A program made the translations under genes and the position numbers. Shown in pieces: positions 14,401-24,388 of a DNA stretch of 24,388 bases (position 1 is its first letter; each line of letters starts with the position of its first letter). Source of the stretch: Ettlia oleoabundans (Eukaryota > Chlorophyta > Chlorophyceae > Chlamydomonadales); NCBI GenBank assembly GCA_019693395.1, contig JAAMXP010000337.1:13361-37748 (forward strand), given 5' to 3'. The notes under the pieces were generated by a model that saw nothing but the letters and a program-made list of their open reading frames with translations, had not been told where the DNA came from and ran no database searches.

Positions 14401-15456
14401 CTGAGCGCCATATGCCTGCCTGGTTGTATATCCGATTGTTTTGCACCTAATCAATCTGGTCGCATCGCTAATCTAAAACATGAGGTAAAGTCACCCTTGC
14501 TGTGTTGCCATGCTGCACCCACCCCTGCACACACCTACAATGCCTGCCTCCTCACATGTACACAACACCTAGCAAGGCAGCCGCTGCCCCATCCCCAACA
14601 GCCCAATCTTTCACACCCAAGCACATGTGCACACACCTGCCCACCGCCTGTTTTGCCCCCAACCCCACCTCCAGGCTGCAACGACGGCCTTGTGCCTCTG
14701 GTGCGCAAGGGCAACACCATGTCCCCCGATTCTCTAGCAGAGGAGCGCCGCCTCTTCTACGTCTCTCTCACACGAGCCAAGCAGCGCTTGCGCCTCACAC
14801 ACACGCTGCGCAACAGCCATTTCGGGGAGCAAAGCAGGCGAGCGAGGGCTGCGGCAGGGAGCAAGCATCTGCTGTGCTGGACATTGCTGTGTATTGTGAT
14901 GTGTGCTCCCTGCTGCACTGCCAAGTGCCATAGAGGCCAATCATAGCAGGTGCCACAGGCTAGTCTAAACTTGAATGTCACCTGGCATTGCAGGGAGGAG
15001 AACGAGCGCAGCCGCTTCCTCAACGACGTGCTCAAGGCGGGGCATGCAGTGCTGCTGGAACCCAACGCTGTTGATGACCTGCCGCACCGCAGCACACGTG
15101 GCGCCTACAGGGCCGGCAGCAGGCAGCAGCGCTCTCCAGCAACAAGGCGGTATTTCGGCGGCGGCAGCGGTAGCAGCACTAGCAGCGGCAGAAGTGGAAA
15201 TAGTGGAGGCAGGGGCAGTAGAGCCAGCAGCAGCGGCAGCGGCAGCAGGAGAGCCAGCAGTAGCGCTGAGGGGCAGTCGCGGCCTGGTGCGGGGGATGGC
15301 AGCAGCGGTGACTTGAATGGCTTCACCGGTGGCTGGAGTGGCAGCAGTAGCAGCAGCAGTGCGGTGGACCAGCAGCCTGGTGGCGGCAGCTCGGCCCCCC
15401 TTCCGCCTCTGAGTGCAGCACAGCATAAATCAAAGCTTCGCGGCGGACGGCGCTGA
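8497..15456 (+). CDS. UvrD/PcrA/SRS2-like superfamily 1 DNA helicase
   Basis: 3'-5' DNA helicase/translocase for repair or recombination control. Nineteen exons: 8497-8880, 9021-9110, 9382-9464, 9782-9863, 10130-10279, 10559-10656, 10900-11016, 11229-11304, 11428-11535, 11695-11826, 12110-12180, 12552-12693, 12965-13041, 13189-13480, 13632-13727, 13935-14097, 14301-14390, 14675-14837, 14994-15456; phases agree; 958 residues. Motifs: Q motif LSEEQ (about 103-107), Walker A AGPGSGKT (122-129), AITFTNK (152-158), GTFHSLC (182-188), NALDFDDLL, DEFQD (340-344), VVGDPDQAIYGWRGA (365-379), NYRSS (403-407), MTMHAAKGLEF (734-744), RLFYVSLTRAK (776-786). All helicase motifs are present, so it is probably active. 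The N-terminus (MLRSLMRQRG from the third Met, 8527) looks like a mitochondrial or plastid presequence. The C-terminus is a Ser/Gly-rich tail. Exons 10, 11 and perhaps 18 end at GC rather than GT donors. Plants carry one such UvrD/SRS2 relative. Confidence 0.94.
9484..9549. repeat. 33-bp tandem duplication
   Basis: Two adjacent 33-base copies (9484-9516 and 9517-9549) differ at one base (CCATATG against CCGTATG). Both carry GGTACC and TATGTATCGCCCTGCGCAC. A short partial third start (TTG) follows. They lie inside helicase intron 3 (9465-9781). Confidence 0.95.
11827..12109 (+). other. GC-AG intron 10 of the helicase gene
   Basis: Exon 10 must end after HPIE to join VHVLEDSHVEARF of exon 11 in phase 0. 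The boundary reads GAG|GCAAGG, a near-perfect GC donor, and the acceptor is CCCTGCAG. No GT donor gives the right phase without adding unrelated residues. Confidence 0.8.
12181..12551 (+). other. GC-AG intron 11 of the helicase gene
   Basis: Exon 11 ends with TLG plus two bases, AG|GCATGT, and exon 12 starts with G then GGTGATCACC, giving TLGRGDHPEDQVAVLFR, which fits the family. A phase-0 GT donor three bases on would place a stop codon at the next exon start. Confidence 0.75.
12733..12744. other. 12-base assembly gap (N)
   Basis: Twelve Ns follow a G homopolymer and precede an A-rich stretch, inside helicase intron 12 (12694-12964). No coding sequence is lost, because exons 12 and 13 join in phase. 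Confidence 1.
14838..14993 (+). other. Probable GC-AG intron 18 of the helicase gene
   Basis: After motif VI the protein should run from FGEQS to ENERSRFL. The boundary AG|GCGAGC joins acceptor CATTGCAG|G in phase 2, giving QSREENERSRFL. A GT donor in the same phase exists further on (GCATCTGCT|GTGCTGG) but is weaker and would insert an Arg/Ala-rich stretch, so this case is less certain than the other two. Confidence 0.55.
15151..15372 (+). repeat. GGC/AGC-rich low-complexity coding tract
   Basis: Imperfect trinucleotide repeats (GGC, AGC, AGT) encode the Ser/Gly-rich tail of the helicase. The frame stays open to the stop at 15454-15456, ending KSKLRGGRR. Confidence 0.85.
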
Positions 15457-16518
15457 CTTCCCTTCTTGTAGTCCTTCTGATGTACTTGTCTTAGGCTGCA
15501 CTGCGATTTGTTGCATAAGAGCGCCGAGCTCTTCTTTGACTTCATGCCGTTATTGTTGCTAAACTTTGCTAGCCAAGCGGTATGTTTGGGCTAGCTATGG
15601 GCCTGAATGAGGGTGCACCGTAATGCCTCCTGCCGGCAGGAGGGGGCGCCCCTGGTTGGAGGAAACAAAAACTTGGGATGAAATTTGGGGATAGAAATTG
15701 GAATCTAGCGACAGATGTGGTAGTGCTAGGTGGTTATCAGCTATAGGCGATCGTTAGGTAAGAGAATCCAGGACATCATTAGGGAAGAGGATCGAGGCGG
15801 TAGGCACAGGTTGTTGCAGGTGCCTCAAGGGAGAGGGTGCTCTTGAGTGTGAGGTGCTTGTGGGTTGGGTTGCAGTGACTTGGGTGCAGTGCAAGTAGTG
15901 GAGTGTGGACGAAAAGAGCAGATAGGATGCCACAGCAAACAAGAGATGCGTGCTAGTGAACGAAGCAGCAACAGCTCGACAGCACCAGTGCCAGTGCCAG
16001 TATCATGCAACACTCGCTCACTCATTCAATCGGCAGGCCGGCAGACAGGGAGCCCGGCTGTCAGGCAGGCAGGTAGGCACAACTCAACAAAGGATCAAAG
16101 GGTCAATGCCTGTCAGACTGGACACGCAAAACAGTGTCCGTAATCAACACTACAGATGCCCTCTCTAGCGCAAAAACGTACATGCACAAAACAAAACCGA
16201 GTATTGCAAAGTTGCAGTCAGCTGAAAACTACGAGCGGGGGTGGATTTGTGCTAGCTATCCCCACCGTTTGATAACAATGCCTCGGCAGTGCTGGTGGAG
16301 TCGGCAGTGGGTGATGTGCATGTGCATGGGCTGGGTGTGAAAGGGGGACAGCCTCAACCCTTGGGCAACGTAAGCTCAACCTCCTGTGAAAGCTTGCGGT
16401 ATGCTGCTGCATGGAGTCTTGGTTTGCCCGCACACGTGGCGCCAGGCAGCTGCAGTGTGTGGCAGTGGGCAGGATCCTGTTGGACGCAACCTGCCCTCCA
16501 ACCTGTTGATCCGTTGGG
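15457..16518. other. Convergent intergenic region (helicase and SBP gene 3' ends)
   Basis: About 1.06 kb between two stop codons on opposite strands, so it should hold both 3' UTRs. The part around 15530-15800 is less GC-rich than the genes. I found no TGTAA in sense orientation soon after either stop codon, and no convincing gene. A perfect palindrome at 15626-15643 is listed separately. CAGTGCCAGTGCCAGT and GGCAGGCAGG short repeats occur near 15985-16080. Confidence 0.6.
15626..15643. repeat. Perfect 18-bp palindrome
   Basis: CCTCCTGCCGGCAGGAGG equals its own reverse complement. It lies 170 bases after the helicase stop codon. As RNA it could pair only with a tight or no loop, so a cruciform, a dimer-binding site or chance are the options. 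Confidence 0.9.
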
Positions 16519-18790
16519 TCACATCCAGCAGCAGGGGTCCTCAGATAGCGGGCCCTCGGAGAAGCAGCCCCCCATGGGCAGATCCCTTGATAGCTCAGCA
16601 GCCAAGGAATCCTGCGGGCAAGGCGGTCACAGAAGCGGAGTGCAAGCAGGCAGTTGGAGAAGCAGTGTGGCCGGCAGGCGGGCAGAAGCAGGCAGGTGGG
16701 CAGGTTGGATGGACGGGTATTATATTCAACATTGGGGGTGAATGCTCAGTATAAGACACCCAGCTCACCAGCTCCGTGTCGAAATGCGCGTCCAAAGCCA
16801 GCAGTGGCTGCAACGGGTATGGTTCCAGAGCGGGTGGCGCAGGATAGCCTGCTGCAACCAGCTGTGTTGGCTGCTGCATGCGCTGTAGCGCACAGAGAGC
16901 CGGAGGCAGGGGCTGCAGCTGTAGGCGGCCAAAGCAACCAGATGGCGGCAGTGGACTGGGCGGCCCTGCGGTGCGGGTGAAGGCGGGGCGCAGCTGCGGA
17001 AGTGCTGCTGGCGTTGGCGGATGCACGTTGTCTGCCAGTGGTGCAGGGTGGGCTGTTGGGAGAGGGACTGACAGCAGCATGCTGGGCAGCACTGGAATAC
17101 CCGGCAGCGACGCCGCACCTTGGCCCCAGCCGCTAACGCCCTGCCCCCTGACAGGCATCAGCACACTCCCTGGCAGCACCGCAGCCCCATGTGGCCCTGG
17201 CTGTAGGGGCGGCCTAGCTGCTGGCAAGAGAGACAGCTGCCGCCAAGCTGGCGTAGCTGCCGGGGTGGCAGCAGCAGGGGACTCTAGCTGCACCACTTCC
17301 AGCGCTGCTGCGGCTGATGGCGATGGGGGCAGCGGCACCAGCCTGTCCTCACTCGCCAGCAGCTGCTGACCTGGCAGGCTTACCAGGTTGTTTGCCAGGT
17401 GGGCGCGCCTGTCATGTGGGGGTGGGCCACAACCTGGTCTGCTGGCTGTGCCTTCTGCTGAGGGGCTGGGTGCAAGCGGTGGTGGGGCCAGCCCCTTGAG
17501 CACCTCTCCTGCCAGATTTGCAGGAAAGGGTGGGCTGAGCTGGCATGTCGGCCCAGGAGCAGTGGCCAGCGCGACTGTTGCACAGCTGCCTCCCTCCTCC
17601 CCGCTGCTGTCGTTGAGGGCCGGCGGCGTCGCCACCTGCCCCGTTATGCCGCCACCGTCGCTGCTTAAAGCCTCTGCATCACAGCCTCCGCCCTGGGTGT
17701 CGATGCAGCTGCTGATGGTGGGTGAGATTGATGACAGATTCCCCGCGCTGGCCAAGGGATGCATGCCGACTTTCAAAGCCACTGCAGCCCCTGATTCCTC
17801 TGCCAAGTCGGCTGCCCCGCGGTTGGCTGCACGGCGGTCACGGTGGCGTGCAAGCCCCTGGGTGCAGCTGCGCTGCTTGCCGCTGAACTCGGCCAGGGGG
17901 TGGAAGCGCCCGTGCTGCAGGGCAGCGGGATGGAGTGGCATCACCCGCAGCTGAGGCGCAACAGGAGGAGCCAACTCAAGGTATTCGCGCCAGATGGGGC
18001 CCATTGCAGCACCAATGCAAGGTACTGGTGCTGCAGTAATTGGCAGCAGCGCCTATCGTGAAGCTGCAACACTACCAGCATGAGGCGGAGCGGTGCCTCT
18101 GCTGCAGCTGCCGTTGTCGCTTCCTCACCTGCTGGCAGAATCGCTGGGGGGTGCCGTCGATGAGCACCTGGCTTGCTTTGCTGTGGCTCAAACAGATGTG
18201 ATACCTGCACTGGCAGCAGCCAATGCCAGCAGCAGAAGGCTAGCAAGCTTTCCATGGATCTCGAAAGATGGTGCCGGCAGAGATTGCGGTGAGGGCTCAA
18301 TCTAGGGTGGCAGCCTTGTCTCATCCATGGGAAGCAACATTGACACCAGCATACAGGGAACTACAGCCACGCACCTCCTGTGATACTTGGTACAGCTGGC
18401 GATGCTCTCGGAGCACCCAGGTACCTGCAGCACGTGCACAACAGCAGCCTCAGCAATGCAACTAACATTGCAGGCACCAAGCCATCAACTCTGGTGTTTT
18501 TGGCACCCGGTCCTTGGACGCCTGGCACTTGCCGGTATATCACACGTTGCACTGGCGGGGTCCCACCAAACCTGTGCGTGCACCTGGCACTGCCTCTCAC
18601 TGCGCTGATTGCCAGCAGGTCGACCCCGATGGGACTTGGTGCTCCTGCCCTCAACCCCCTTGGCCTCACTGCGGCGCTCGACAACCGAGGCAACGGCCAT
18701 GCTTGCTGCATCGCCTTGGAAGCCGCCCTCCCTGCTGGGGCACCTTGGCTGTACCGTCTCAGTGGTCCCAGGCGTTGCCTCGACCTGCAT
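16519..18790 (-). CDS. SBP-box (SQUAMOSA promoter-binding-like) transcription factor
   Basis: Plant/green-algal nuclear DNA-binding protein. Exons (minus): 18790-18584, 18424-18375, 18204-18129, 17914-16769, 16611-16519; phases agree, 523 residues. The SBP domain spans about residues 68-140 and is assembled from four exons: CQ|VPGCSESIASCTKYHRR|YHICLSHSKAS... RFCQQ|HGRFHPLAEFSGKQRSC, then GLARHRDRR. First zinc site: Cys68, Cys73, Cys90, His93. Second: Cys109, His112, His116, Cys128; land-plant SBP domains have Cys where His112 stands. The fourth exon is one open frame of 382 codons, rich in Pro, Ala, Leu and Ser with no domain I know, probably a disordered regulatory region. The last exon reads DSLAAELSRDLPMGG and ends at TGA 16519. 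The ATG at 18790 is the first in frame after a stop, but CGAATGCAG overlapping it could instead be an acceptor, so an upstream exon is possible. Confidence 0.87.
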
Positions 18791-19327
18791 TCGGCAGGGC
18801 TGGCTCGGCAGGGCCTATGTGGGGGAGCCAGCCGGCTGGACACCGCCACCGGTGGGCTGATCGAAAATTGACGACAGGCAGCACAAGCAGGTTGCCGGGA
18901 ATGAGCGTGAGGTGCTTGATCCTCTGAGTTCTGAGGGGAGGAAAGCCCACACGTTCATGTCGTTGTGTCCAAGGCTTCCATGGGTTGGAGGCCCACAACA
19001 AGGTGAGCAGAAAGAGCACCTATGGTGTGCTCAGTGGCGGCAGCAGCGGCTGCAACGGAAGCCCGTCACACCCCAAAACCAAGCAGAGGACTGTCTTAGG
19101 CACCACCATCACTTACAATGATACATGGCCAGACGACAGTGCACGTAGATTCGAGCCATGATCAGGCCCACAGGCAGCTCTACATGCGCAGCAGCGTTCC
19201 TCGCTCCTACCACACCGGCCCTGCCACACCTTGCCGCTTTAGCGCTGCACATGTGTCCCTCTTTGCGTGCAACACATTTGCATACAGGCTGGATCAATTA
19301 CATCATATTGCGACTGCGGCAATAAAC
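18791..19327. other. Intergenic spacer between LSD1-like and SBP genes
   Basis: These 537 bases hold the 3' UTR of the LSD1-like gene and the likely promoter of the SBP gene. A minus-strand open stretch from about 18932 (after CTCCCCTCAG) reads NSEDQAPHAHSRQPAC and could be an upstream SBP exon or 5' UTR; I could not decide. No other gene is evident. Confidence 0.5.
19113..19302 (-). terminator. Two candidate TGTAA poly(A) signals of the LSD1-like gene
   Basis: TTACA on the plus strand occurs at 19298-19302, only about 26 bases past the stop codon, and at 19113-19117, about 210 bases past it. Either could direct polyadenylation. The second gives a more usual 3' UTR length. Confidence 0.5.
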
Positions 19328-24178
<4,851 letters not shown>

Positions 24179-24388
24179 CTGCACCACCAATAGAGGCACC
24201 AGTGGGGGCGGTGCAAGCACGAAAGGGGGCTCTTAGTCCATTGCCAGCATCAGGCGAGCCAACAGCATCAACAGATTATAAACTTCACCAAAGAAATGTA
24301 GGAGCTGCACAGACTGACCCCGCAACCCCTGGCCAACCCTCCTTGCAGGCCCTCCCCCCACATGCCTCCCTGCAGACTCCCCTTATCC
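24179..24388. other. Right edge, nothing assigned
   Basis: This should be intron or further upstream exon of the LSD1-like gene. A minus-strand ATG near 24362 (MWGEGLQGGLARGCG) opens a short frame, but I could not join it in phase to the acidic exon with confidence. Confidence 0.35.

Noticed and set aside
15985..16080. CRISPR-like or transposon repeat
   Set aside because: Only short irregular CAGTGC and GGCAGGCAG runs with no regular spacing and no terminal repeats.
17388..17954. 188-codon plus-strand open frame
   Set aside because: Antisense to the SBP exon, no motif, low-complexity composition; the minus frame continues the SBP domain in phase.
17915..18004. Start of a separate gene at the ATG at 18004
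   Set aside because: The stretch before 17914 is intron with a strong acceptor (CCCTGCAG); using it completes the SBP domain.
18361..18849. 162-codon minus-strand frame across the SBP 5' exons
   Set aside because: It runs through intron in a different frame; the SBP domain needs the splice 18584/18424.

Overview
The window looks like nuclear DNA of a green alga (Chlorophyta). It is GC-rich, every gene is cut into many short exons, introns mostly run GTGAG/GTGCG...GCAG, and the putative poly(A) signals are TGTAA rather than AATAAA. The protein families (SBP-box factor, plant-type LSD1, bacterial-type glucokinase, GH9 cellulase) fit this lineage. I cannot name the genus. I rebuilt the gene models by hand from splice sites, reading phase and remembered family motifs; no alignment was run.

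Layout, left to right: (1) 1-2334, minus: bacterial-type glucokinase with a likely transit peptide, cut by the left edge. (2) 2630-6203, minus: secreted GH9 cellulase with an N-terminal six-cysteine module. (3) 6204-8496: about 2.3 kb between two divergent genes, mostly without recognisable content but holding a BTB-like relic. (4) 8497-15456, plus: UvrD/PcrA/SRS2-type superfamily 1 DNA helicase in 19 exons with a likely organelle-targeting N-terminus; two or three of its introns appear to be GC-AG, and one intron holds a 12-base assembly gap. (5) 15457-16518: convergent intergenic region with a perfect 18-bp palindrome. (6) 16519-18790, minus: SBP-box transcription factor whose zinc domain is split over four exons. 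(7) 19328 to about 24178, minus: LSD1-like histone demethylase (SWIRM plus flavin amine oxidase) with a 251-residue C-terminal extension, 5' end not resolved.

Two neighbourhoods may have functional meaning. The cellulase and the glucokinase lie head-to-tail about 300 bp apart and would cover two steps of glucan use: extracellular hydrolysis of beta-1,4-glucan, then phosphorylation of imported glucose. The LSD1-like gene and the SBP factor lie in tandem, placing a chromatin eraser beside a DNA-binding regulator. Both links are inference from position only. I saw no mobile element, CRISPR array, tRNA or rRNA. Several microsatellites sit in introns, and the ACAGC/TGTGC pentamer recurs in introns of two genes.
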